Part shown: positions 9,175 through 19,504 of the stretch, piece by piece
Numbering within the stretch: position 1 is the first letter of the stretch
Layout of the letters: every line of letters starts with the position of its first letter
Assembly: GCA_905221605.1 (NCBI GenBank)
Contig: CAJNDS010002076.1
Span: forward strand, 282,463 to 346,462
Source: Symbiodinium natans
Lineage: Eukaryota; Sar; Dinophyceae; Suessiales; Symbiodiniaceae
Direction of reading: 5' to 3'
Length of the DNA: 64,000 nt
Translations under genes and position numbers: made by a program
The notes under the pieces: generated by a model
Databases searched by the model: none
What the model was told of the DNA's origin: nothing
The model's input: the letters and a program-made list of their open reading frames with translations, nothing else

Positions 9175-10450
9175 GGGATGATACAGATTTTCTGGCATTT
9201 GCAATGGACATCAAGGGGGCACACAAGACAAAACGAACACATCCAGACGAATGGAGTCTCAATATGCTGCAGCTGGCATCCATCTGCTTTGCATATAAAT
9301 GCTGCCCTTTCGGCGCAGCGTTTTCAGCCTTTTGGTGGGCTAGGCTTTCAGCTTTCTTCATACGGTTCCTGTGTGTGCTGATTTTCTTGAAGCATTCCCT
9401 GTGCGCTTACGTGGATGATTTCTACATGGTTCAACCTTGCGAAGTGGCAGCTTTGACGTCGTCGATGATCATTTCTGCGTGCCAGTGCTTCAATCCTCTT
9501 TCGTGGGCCAAATTACAGTTTGGTGCACATGTGGTTTGGATAGGCTGGTCTTTTAACCTGCGCTCACACTTCTTTCGAGAAACTTCGGTTATTTGCAGTG
9601 GGTTTTCCAGACGCACAAACTGCTTAAGTAAGCCCTGGTTGTCATGTTTGCACGATGATATGCGTCGTCCAGTTGCGACTTCATACTCCGTGGAGCCCTC
9701 GCAGTGGATTGAGTCGGATTGAGTTAATTTCATGTATTTCAGATGACCTTCTGATCCAGCGGCAGTTACCTGGCGCAGCGCTTCCTCTTGCTAATCGTCT
9801 TCTTTCGGTGAAGCATCAGGCCCTGCGCAGCAAAGCAGATCTACGACGTGTGGGATTCCACCAAAGCGTATCTGGCTTCGCATAACCAATCCTGCGTCAT
9901 CCAAGCGTCGACTTTCGCATCAATCAAAGGTCTTCTTGCGTTACTGGCTTCAATGGGCACAGATGCCTTTCTTTTCGCGGCCCCTGGCAATGCCACCTCG
10001 CTGGCTCCCAAACGCTTTTGCTGCAGATGCTTGCGCTTCTGGCAACAAGATTGGGATTGGCGGCTTCATCAAGATGGTGCGACAATACCGGGGCGGAATC
10101 CACTTCGAACAAGTTGTTCTGCACATCTCTTCCCCTGGCGTTCTTTGCGCAAAAGCTATCGGCTATCGCTTCTGTCTTGGCATACTAGCATCTCTTTGGA
10201 TGTTCACCACGTTGCTGGTTTCGAAAATACTATTGCTGACAATCTTTCACGGTGGATGGAAGGCGAGGAGCTGCCATCTGGTTTTTCATTGGATGATCGT
10301 TTTCGGCTTTCATGGGAAATGCTTTGGCATTTCAAATCTGATGTTCGCATCTGGCCTGAGTCACACGGGCTTCTTTGGAAACCTCAATCTTTTGCTTTTT
10401 CTTGATTGCAAAGCAGTCAGAACGGCAGCCACTTCAGTGGTTGGGTTCAA
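9175..10450 (+). pseudogene. Reverse transcriptase / RNase H of DIRS-like copy A
   Basis: RT motif A reads AMDIKGAHKTKR (Asp codon 9207-9209), motif B CCPFGAAFSAFWWARLSAFF, and motif C an intact YVDD at 9408-9419, then LSWAKLQFGAHVVWIGW. Beyond 9720 the frame is broken. RNase H signatures follow in shifting frames: ADACASGNKIGIGGFIK (about 10020-10070), DNTGAES (about 10083) and VHHVAGFENTIADNLSRW (about 10206-10255). The encoded enzyme would copy element RNA into DNA. Multiple shifts make it inactive as it stands, although the catalytic Asp pair is preserved. Confidence 0.75.
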
Positions 10451-11910
10451 TGTTTAGCGTCTGCTCTTTCTGACTTGTGGTGGCAGTTACACTTTTTGGG
10501 GTTTGCGCACGACGCCTTCAGCTTCAGCTTGCATCTTTCGCTTTCATCTTGATTTCGGATTCGTGCTGCCCGCCACCACTCGTCAAAAAGAAAGGGACTT
10601 GTGCGAGAGCTCTGCAGATGTCTATCTTAGCTTGCTGGTGCTTAGAAATAGGGGTCGGGTAGAACCACTGCGTGCCGCTAGGCTCAAACTACCCCCCAAA
10701 GGTAGTGCCCGAGGTAGAGTGGTCGAGAACAGAAGCTCCTACCGTCTGTTGAGAAAAAGAGACCGATCTGTGTGGTTTAGGAAGGGATTGATAAGGTTGA
10801 GAATTCGCCGTTAAAGCTTTAGGGTACCTTCATGTCTTCCGAGTTGCCAATCTTCAATCCTTTTTGCCGATCCAACGGCAACATGATATCAGATGAAATC
10901 AGTTTGTGTGAATTGCCTGTGCATCAACAAAAGCTAAGATTGCAGCTTACAGCATCGCCTGTGAGCCACGAACCCTCAGAGAACGATCTGTTTACGCTCG
11001 CGTTTCCCAGCTTCGGCGGAGATTCCGGTACGTGCCTCGATGCCTCCATACAACTATGCTGGCTGGAGGCTTGGCACGACGATTGGCCATTTTCCAAGTT
11101 TTAGCTCGCAAAAATCTTTGTAAAAAAGAACGCCAAATGAAGAGACACAGCAGCAACGCGTCTTTCTCCGGTGTACTTTTACGGGAGGCGACGAGGCCAC
11201 GATGGGAATCGCAATATCACTGGCGTGTCAGGATTGCTCAGGGATTGCTGGCGCCAGTGCATTGAGCCTGTGAACATGGGGTGGGTTGAAAATTGACAGT
11301 TGAAATCGACAATGTAGGAGAGATCTCGCCAACAATCGCCGCCGATCAACTGGCCCCCTTCCGCAGTAGCGTATAGTCCGGGGTGACGTGCAAGAGCTGG
11401 GCCAAAGGCAAACCTCGCAGTGTGGGCCGGCGGCGAACTTGCCGTTCGACTCGCCACAGCCACAGCCTTCCCAGCGGCCTGGTCGATTGCTGCGTGGGAG
11501 GCACCTTCGCGTGACGACAAGTCCTGGGCAAATTCAGTCAACGTGGTGAGGTTCATCCAGCGGCACTTCAACCTGTGCGAACTCGACCAGCGCGTCTTCA
11601 GCAACGGCGGAGGGCCGCGGACACTACTCGGCAGCCGGAAAGAAAACGGATTTTCACGCAACTCGCCGAAAACACTTCGAAGAGCGGCTCAAAGGCCAAG
11701 AGCCGGCGCTCGTGATACTTGTGTTTATCAAGCACGACAGCCAGCTTTGCAACCGTTCAGCTTAGCTTCATGCTTGCTTGAAGATTTTTCATGAGCAGAT
11801 TGGGAATTGCCGGGTATTCTTTGTTCATTCATTGTATTGTAGTCTTCTCAACTAAGCTCCTGGGCTCGAAGTACTTTTGTAGTTGTGTGTAGTGTGTAGC
11901 TCCGCGACGC
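10451..11910. other. Non-coding junction between copy A and the LINE fragment
   Basis: No convincing gene. 10630-10710 contains AATAGGGGTCGGG followed by ACTACCCCCCAAAGGTAGT, an inverted repeat (ACTACC/GGTAGT); a related version recurs at about 12870-12940 inside the LINE fragment, so this may be another LINE-derived piece. The rest has only short random frames. Confidence 0.45.
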
Positions 11911-14900
11911 TATGGTGTGGTTGCGGACGATGTTTGTGTGGATGGCCTATGTGACCACCGTGCTACTGGCCATTCCTGCTCGGGCGGCGGGGAGTGGGAA
12001 TGAGAGCCCCTCTGAAGTGAGCAGCCCCGACACGCGGAAGATGCACTTGCTATTTCGGCGCTGACATCTTGGATGATCAGAAGACTCCTGCGGAAGAAGC
12101 CTGTGATGCTCTCTCAGATCTGCTTGAGTCGGCGAGTGGCGGAGAGCTTCACCTACTGGGAGCTGGCCCAGGCTGTATATGGCGTGCTGCTACAACAGGG
12201 ATACACTGCTGATGCCATGGCTCCAATGATGGCGCATCTGTCCATGGCTTCGGCTTCAGGGAGAGTCTGCCAGCTAGGGGACGAGGAAGGGGACGTGGAC
12301 GTGGACGTGTCCGAGGTCGCTCCTCTGCCGCTTCCTAGCTCTCAACCATCCAGATCTAAATCAGGGGGGGGCGGCGAGTGCGAGTGCATTCACAGATGGA
12401 GGCAGCGTCAGAACCTCAGCCAGCTGGGCCACCTCCGCCGTTACCGGCGAACTCACGGGCTTTGACTCCCCACCGCCTACTCCGATTGCTATCAGACCAC
12501 TGACTCCTGCGGAACCGCACCGCCGGATTGGTGGACCGTTGCTTGGTGGTCCCTTAATACCTGGCCATGCTCTGCCACCGCATTACAACCGAGCACCTGA
12601 GACAATGGGTGCAGGTGAGCTGGTGGAAGAATTTTTCTGGCACCTGCAGGGCGCAGGCTGGACTCCAACGTGGTGTATGTCGCCCGAAATGCGGCGCCGT
12701 CTTCAGGTTGTGTTCGCAGTGCTTGAAGCCGTCAAATTCCACCGGAGGATGTTGCCTGGCGACTGATTTCTCATCTACGTGGCCGACGGGCTGTGGAGCT
12801 CCAGCTGCCCTCTGCCAACCGTGTGGCGATGCACCTCATGAGGTGTGGGGCCCTGCATAGGTTGCACATCAGGAATAGGGGCCGGGGGTGGGTTTCTTCT
12901 TCAGAAATCTTTGGGATACCTACCCCCCCAGGTAGTTCACCTCCTCTGCTGGGTCCTTGCTAGTATGCTATCATGACCCATGTCCGGGTGCACCAGGTAT
13001 GGTTACTGGACTGGTGCTTTGCGACTGTGGCAGATGTGTGCTACCTGAGTCTGACAAGACCGCCAGGGTTCAGATGTAGACTAGAGGGCCAGCCGGCGCG
13101 ACTGCTCTTCCATCTGCAGGTTGGGTGGTTAGCTGAGGGTGTGTGTGGGCATGTTGTAAATAGGTGCAACTATACGGAATCTGAGGGCTACTCCTGTGAG
13201 TCCTGTGCCCTTCCTTCAACCTTGGCCTCCCTAGAGTGTGCCCCTGACCATTTAGGGTTCCGATACAGAGGTGATAGTCACTTAACTCACCTGCAGGATG
13301 TTGCGACGGTGCCGGCGCTTGTCCCTACCCGCGCCCGTTTGGGGGACTGCCCCCTATGCGTCACCAGTGCCGGTGCTTTTTCAACAGGCTGCTTCAAAGA
13401 CCTGTGCGCCTGTGCCCGAAGCCTGTTGAGGGGCGCGCTGCTGGCTGGCTGCTGGCCGGAGGCCCCCCGATCACTTCTGCTACGCTTCCTGGCATGTCCC
13501 CCGTACCTCAGGCGACCACTGCATGGCAAGCACTGCGCAGCCTGACCAAGCTGTACGCCTCAAGCCGGGTCCTGTGCCTTTCGGTATGTGTTCCGCCCAA
13601 GTGCTTGTGACTGTGACAGGCGCCTGCGGTATGTGGATGGCGTTCTTGGGAACTGTCGCCCGACCCTGGATACCAGAGGTCCTGCCTAGCTTGTGTTTCT
13701 CTTTTCAATGTCCTGAATGGGGGAGGCCTTGCCAAAGAACATGCGCAGCGATTGGTTGGACCCTTAACCGAAGCGTCGTATGTCGGCCTGCTCTGTTGGC
13801 TTGCCTGACCATGGCGGCCCTCAGGTGGGCAAGCTACCAACCATGTGCCCCGCTTCAGGCACTTGCATCATGCCCTCAGCTCTGCGTTTGGCAGTGTTAT
13901 CCATCCTGCAGGACCGAACCATGGGATCATGAGAGCCGACTGGGCGGGAACCCTAGCCCCCTATCAGTCCGGACCATGCCTGACCCGCACTGCCGTATCC
14001 TGAGACATTGGCTGGACCAGTACCACGAGCCAATGCACCTTTGTCTTCCTACCACACTCCCTGAAGGCTGTGTGATGACCGGTAGGCAAGGCGGCAACAA
14101 AATGCCGATCTTTGCCGGGTGTCTGGACTCGCTGGACTAGGCTGCCTGCTACAGTGTCTTGCGGGAGTGCTCCTGGCTGTAGATCAACTGTGGCGTTCTG
14201 TTGTGCCTTGGAAGGAGCGTCGTGGTATGACCAGGATACTGCGGGGGTGCTATAGAAGGAGGCGAGTAGGGACCAGATCATGCCGTCTCCTCGAAGCCAG
14301 AAAGCGGCGAGTTTGCTCTTGTGACGGGATGGGACTGCTAGTGCGGACAGCTGCTCAACTATGGTGCTCCTGACTTTCCCATGCCCTCTGTTGGCTCAGC
14401 TCTCGCCCATTCACCAATACTGAACCTCTGCGCAATCGATTCATATGGTCCAGGCCACACATAACTGACTGCGTGTACACACTAATTGTCACTAATTCGA
14501 CTCTTCTCTCAACTGAGCCCTGCCGGTCCCATGGTCCGCGATCTATACCGTGGACCACACCTCTTCTCCTTCTATGCATCATGGCCTGTCTGCTGCCAGG
14601 GTCTCAAGGAGCGAGGGTTGATGTAGTGAGCCCGGCTGCATCTGAACCAGGTGATTTTTCTGACGGCCTTCATACACTTCGATCACCTGGGAATCACGGG
14701 TTTGAGCCCTACGCATCTTCATATCTTTCCTCAGGACTCCCCAGTGTGCTGTCGGACTGCGCTCCCAGTCAGGATGGTGCCCCCCTCTTCTCCCGTGCCA
14801 AGGAGCCTACAAACGTGCTGTGCACAGGGCTATGCGAGATGGAGGGACGATGTACAGAGGCCGCGCTGCTGAAGTCTCTTCGGGGTTTCGTATAAGGTTT

Positions 14901-15051
14901 GACAGATGCCTACGACGTCTTTATGGCTGCCGTGCTGCAGACTCCGGAGGAGGTTCGCCCGCATATCGTCTGCCTCCAGGAGACCCACTGGAAACACAGT
15001 TCGGAGTACACCACGCAAGGCTGTTCCTCAGTAATTCCCCCAATTCTTTGA
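11911..15051 (+). mobile_element. 5' part of a non-LTR (LINE-type) retrotransposon, cut off after the endonuclease start
   Basis: 12073-12465 carries an ORF1-like frame with YWELAQAVYGVLLQQGYTAD and AMAPMMAHL, then VDVSEVAPLPLP. 12570-12860 is Cys-rich (CGAVFRLCSQCLKP, CQPCGD), suggesting zinc binding. 12870-14570 has no good frame. 14573-14895 gives a Ser/Pro-rich frame, and 14896-15051 encodes the start of an APE-type endonuclease: GLTDAYDVFMAAVLQ, then PHIVCLQETHWKHSSEYTTQ, where the QET triplet is the conserved catalytic Glu site. A stop at 15049-15051 ends it; no RT follows. LINEs are normally truncated at the 5' end, so loss of the 3' part points to a later break or insertion. Confidence 0.6.
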
Positions 15052-15479
15052 AGTCTTGGGCGATTTTGCAGGCGTCAGAACCTCAAGATCCAGGTTCATC
15101 ACAGGACACGGCTGCTTTGAACAAGGACTCTTGCATTCGTACATTGTGTTTTGATTCGCGATTCGCAAGGTCCAGTTGCTCGCCCATCTTTTCCACCGCG
15201 TGGAAGAGAACTGGCACCTTTTCGTTTGGATGGATTTATCGGGCCAGGTGAGTCCGGTTCGTCCAGTATGGCAGCAGAATCTTGCACGTCCTTTAGCAGC
15301 ACCAACATGGGGTCCGAGAAGGACTATTTCAGCTTTTTTGTGGGGGCCCTCTACCCGTTCCCAATTACATTTGGGCATCGGTCCTTTGCGTAAGATTCAG
15401 ACGGCTCATGATAGACTTGAGGTGACAAGTTCATTTTCGAGATTCCCTCCGTCGGGCTATGCTTTTAGGCGTCGCCGGC

Positions 15480-16923
15480 CTCATTGTCGGCCGTTCAGGG
15501 GAGTTGCCCTTTCCCCAGCCCACCTACTTTGAAAGCTAATCAGAACAGTGATACCACTTTGCTGCGTTACTTGAGATCCGCATTTCGGTTTTTCGACATG
15601 CTGGATGCCTGTGGCCATTCATTAGGTGATTTGCAACAGCATGTTACAATGGACGTCATTCTTTGTGTTCAAGAAGAATCTGGAGATTCTTTAGCAATGC
15701 CACTCAATATGGTGAAAGCACTGAGGTGGTATGTACAAGCTTCATTGATTCCTTTTCCTGATTTGTGTGGAGGTCTCTTCCTGAGCTCGACAAGTTTAGG
15801 TGATGCCCCTCGCAAGGAGGCTATGCCACTGCCCTTACTTATTGTGGTGGAGTTAGAGAGGATGTTGCTTTCCGATTTTGCTTCGATTGAGGATCGGCTG
15901 ATGTCTGGAGCTTGCTTAATTTGCATTTGGGGCAGCCTTCGCTTTGCTGATGCTCAGCAGATCGTCATTGGTCAGTGATGATACTGCTTTGAGAGGCATT
16001 TGTTCAAGATCCAAAACCAATCGCAGGGGATCAGCCTTTGGTGTGCTTTCAGTAGGACTTCTGACCCCAGTGTCTGCCCCGGAGACATCCTGGACTTCAC
16101 AGCTCATGTCGCTTCTTGAAAGTGTTCGTGCTCGTATTGCGCATGATTCAGGCCTGGGTGATCTCTTTGCTCCTGATGCGTTGTTTTTCCACAGCGATAC
16201 TTCGGGTGCTGGTATGCTTTTTCAGCCTTGCAATTATGCCTGGGCATTGAGGTGGCTGATAGCTTTCGTATCCAAGTGGTTGGGTCCCACGCATGCTTTA
16301 AACATCACTCTGCATTCGTGCAAGGCCACAATGTTGTCCATCATGAACCAGCTCTTGCTTTCAAAGACAAATTGGATTCCGTCGCTTTGTATGGCAGGGA
16401 TGACGTTTGGCTTCCGTTGGCAGGTCAGAGAGTTGTACGACGTGCTTTGCTTTCTGGGTGGAGGCCCAGTCGCCCCCAACATCGGGGAGGCCAGTGCCCG
16501 GTCTCTGAACCTGGGGTTGCTTTGGCTTCATTGCAAGAGAATGGGGATTTTACTTCCCAAGCTGAGCTTCCAGCTTCTAGTTCATCATTCGCGGCATCGT
16601 CCGAGCCTGTGCCCGAAACTGTATGTTTCCCAACTCCGGCCTCGTCAGGGCTGTGTGGGGCTCAGGAAACCGAGACCCCTAGTTTGGGTAAGCGCGATCG
16701 TGATCCCTCTCCGGAGTCCAGCTTGGGGGATGTCGAGGAGGAATTTTTGCTTTCAAAGACAGGCATCGTGCATGTTCAGGCTGCTTCGGCCTATTGCGCG
16801 GGCCGGTATAAATCGGCCTGTGGCATCTGGTCGAGCAATTTTGCTTTAGTTACGGAACTTCCTTCAGAGGTCTCTTTTTGCAGACATAAGGCATGCCAAG
16901 GTGCACTGTCCCGAGCCCAGTAA
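15480..16923 (+). pseudogene. Tyrosine recombinase (YR) of a DIRS-like retroelement
   Basis: From about 15500 the frame gives TTLLRYLRSAFRFFDMLDAC, VKALRWYVQASLIPFPDLCG, RKEAMPLPLLIVVELERMLL and IWGSLRFADAQQIV, where the Arg matches catalytic box I of tyrosine recombinases. A stop at 15976 is followed in another frame by SDDTALRGICSRSKTNRRG, FFHSDTSGAG and NITLHSCKATMLS (box II, His-x-x-Lys). After one more shift comes DSVALYGRDDVWLPLAGQ with the probable catalytic Tyr at 16390-16392. Such recombinases join the circular element DNA to the genome. It lies between a LINE fragment (left) and the gag of copy B (right), so it may be the displaced 3' end of copy A or part of copy B. It is inactive owing to frameshifts. 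Confidence 0.7.
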
Positions 16924-17306
16924 TTAATCTTTTGCTTCACTGAAAACAGAGACCATTTTGCTTCATGGGTGCTTTGCATCAGCTACATGCTTCAAAATTT
17001 GCTGGCATTGCTTATATTTTTGCTACGCTTCGCTTCGCTTCATTGACTTGCGAGTCAATCAGCTGAGTCTTGCGGGCTCATGCTTTGCTACAAGAGCTGT
17101 TGCGTCGGCTCAGAAGCTTTCCCCTTTTTTGCGTAGAGGGGCGCTACTGCTTGCTTTTTCGTTGGGCCCTCAGATTGCAACCGCTTCGCTACCGCTTCGC
17201 TTCAGCAAGATGCTTGCGTGCATCGCTTTTCAAAGCTTTACTTTTTGCTGCCAGCAGCTTTTGGGCTTCGCTTTAGCTTTGCTTGCTTTTTCCCATTGCT
17301 GGGATC
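16924..17306. other. Leader-like spacer before gag of copy B
   Basis: Dense in GCTTTGCTTC-type words and without a convincing protein. It probably holds the 5' non-coding end of the element; no terminal repeat was identified. Confidence 0.4.
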
Positions 17307-19504
17307 ATGTCTTCCTCTTCAAAACCTGCTTTAGCATCAGCTTTGGTCGCCATGCTTGAAGATAGGGGGTGGACTATTCGGCTTCAGCCACCGGCAACAG
17401 CTGCCGCTGCATCAACTGAGCCAGCTGGGGCTGCTTTGCCAGTGGCTCCTGCAGGGAGTTCAGCAAGTGCTCCGGTGCTTCAGGCTGACTCAATGCGGCC
17501 ACGCCGACCCAGACAGGAACTCTGCCTTTTCTGCAGGAACTTTTGGTGCGTGATGATTTCGAAGTCTGGGGCCGTCCGGTGCTTTCGTATGACGGATGGT
17601 TGGGGTGGAGCGCACAGGAGTGGCTTCAGCATTGGTTTGCTTTGGAAGAAAGCGAGCAACCACCTGAAATGCTGACTGCTTTGCGTTGGTGGCGTTGGCA
17701 GCAACAGGCCAATGACAACAAGGACGTCGTTGCCAGTTCCACTGGCGAAGCTGTGGATACTTCGGGGGGAGGTGATTTTCATAGTACCTCGGATGCTGAC
17801 CCTCCACCTGGTTTCGCTGCTTCCCCGACTGCTGAAGAGCAAGCCCCGACCCTGCATTCTGAGGTGCCGGATCCAGTTTTTGAAGGGAGGTACCTGTGCA
17901 GGGGCACTTGTGCGTCGTGTCACAATGCTTTTTGTGGCTTTGGCTCGACCAATTATGACAAGGCCAAGCGTCATGCTCAGCATCGCTGCCAGCAATGCTG
18001 GCAGCTGCTGGCACTTGTTCAAAACCACCTTCGGTGAGGGTCTGCGGGCCGTTGCACATTTTGCTTTGGGGATGAGTCTCCCCCGATTGCTTTGAGCTTC
18101 ATTTTCAGGCGACATAGTTGCCTTGCGATTACGCTCACATGCTTGCATCATAAACAGTGCTTTCTAAGTTCTTGTCTGCTCTGCTTTGTTGCTTCAGTCA
18201 GTTTATGGTTTCTCTCGCCCAGGTGATGGCCGAGATTGGAAACGCTGACGCCTTTCTGGCGACAATGACCGAAGCAGACGTTCCACAAGAAGTTGCTGAG
18301 CACTTGGTGATTTCGGGGCTATCTTTCCGATTGTTTTCAGCTTTGGCCATTCGAGTGGAGGACTTTGATTCAGCCATTGAAAAATGGGTGCCCTCAGAAA
18401 TGCTTGCAACGAATCCGGCTGCGTTACCAGCATTGCGTTTGCTTTGGATTGACAAACGATACCCAAACATTTGTGCTTCTATGATGGCAGGCAACTTGGG
18501 GATTGCGCCTGCCCCTTCTGGACATGACACTGCAACTGCTCCGGAGTCCTCCTCTCAATCATCATGGGCGGAGACGTTTGCTCCTAAGCTGTCGGCTACC
18601 AAGATCCAGGAGTCCAGGAGTTGCGGACCAAGTTTTCCGAAAGCTACCTAGCGAGATTTTGGGCCGGCGGACATGCCCAGCACGAGATTGCTTTCACATG
18701 TTTACAAAATGGTATCGACCAAAGAGTTTGCTTTCGTGCCCTGGAAGTTTCGCTTGTCAGTTCAACTTCACGAAGAACAGCAAATGTCACGACCTGTGAA
18801 GAGAGCAAGGCCAGAACTCAGTGATTTGCTTTTCGATGATGTGCCGACCCGTGATATTCCATCTGGTGGCAACATGGGAATGCATCATTGCAAGCAGATT
18901 CTTTCCTTGCTTTCTCATGCATTTGCGTTGTGCGAAGCAGCTCATTTGCATACTCTTCGCATGTACGAGAAGACCTTCATGAAGTTTGCTTTCTTGAGGA
19001 CTTCTGCTGAGACCGGGCTTCGGGGCCCCAATTTTGAAGAAATGCAGAATGCAGACCGTATGCTTTGGTCGAGCGTTTCAGAGCTTTGCTTGAAAGGTTT
19101 TTCCTTAGATGATGCCGTCCACGAAGTTGTTGAGGTGCGAAATGGCATGTCCACATGGTTACAGCCCAGGCCAGCAATCGCTAAACTCAAGGAGTTGCCC
19201 TTAGCTTTTCTTCATCCACGAGGTCGGGGCCGGGGTAAAGGTGCAAAAGGAGGAAAGTGGCAATCACAGCCCAGGGGCGGTTTTCCTCCCCCTCCTCCCC
19301 GTTTTGTGCGGATCGACAACACTGGGTCAACCATCTCATGGAGAAGGGGGAGAACAAGTTGCTTTGCATGGACTTCAACAAGAAAGGGGGGTGCTCCCGT
19401 GGCCAGAATTGTAAATTCCTTCATCGGTGTTGTGTTGCTGTGGGCAACAGCCAAGCTTGTGGCATGAAGCATGCTGCTTTTGAACACACCTCCCCGGCCA
19501 AGTG
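17307..19504 (+). pseudogene. Gag-like region with Cys/His motifs and C-terminal CCCH finger
   Basis: Starts MSSSSKPALASALVAMLEDR at 17307. After a shift near 17540 it continues DDFEVWGRPVLSYDGWLGW to 18037, ending with CRGTCASCHNAFCGFG and KAKRHAQHRCQQCW, a zinc-ribbon-like cluster. A second section (18190-18650) has ADVPQEVAEHLVISGL, and a third (18775-19300) ends in an RGRGRGKGAKGG basic tract. The last frame (19257-19504) holds CMDFNKKGGCSRGQNCKFLH, a textbook C-x8-C-x5-C-x3-H finger for RNA binding. It would coat element RNA. Stops separate the sections. Confidence 0.6.

Larger units (their letters stand above)
8290..10450 (+). mobile_element. DIRS-like retroelement copy A (5'-truncated, internally inverted)
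   Basis: Three blocks match the order of copy B (17.3-22.6 kb). 8290-8660 (+) encodes HVFTPLPDQFVDLQECMQLL and SPLFTSEVFELRAIW, equivalent to the region before the reverse transcriptase in copy B. 8660-9170 carries the N-terminal RT region on the minus strand. 9175-10450 (+) carries RT motifs A to E and RNase H. The middle block is therefore inverted in place. The gag and methyltransferase-like parts are missing. The right boundary is uncertain, and the recombinase at 15.4-16.9 kb may be its separated 3' end. Confidence 0.7.

Noticed and set aside
8660-9190. Twin-priming 5' inversion as the cause in copy A
   Set aside because: A plus-orientation 5' block (8290-8660) lies to the left of the inverted part, which twin priming does not produce.
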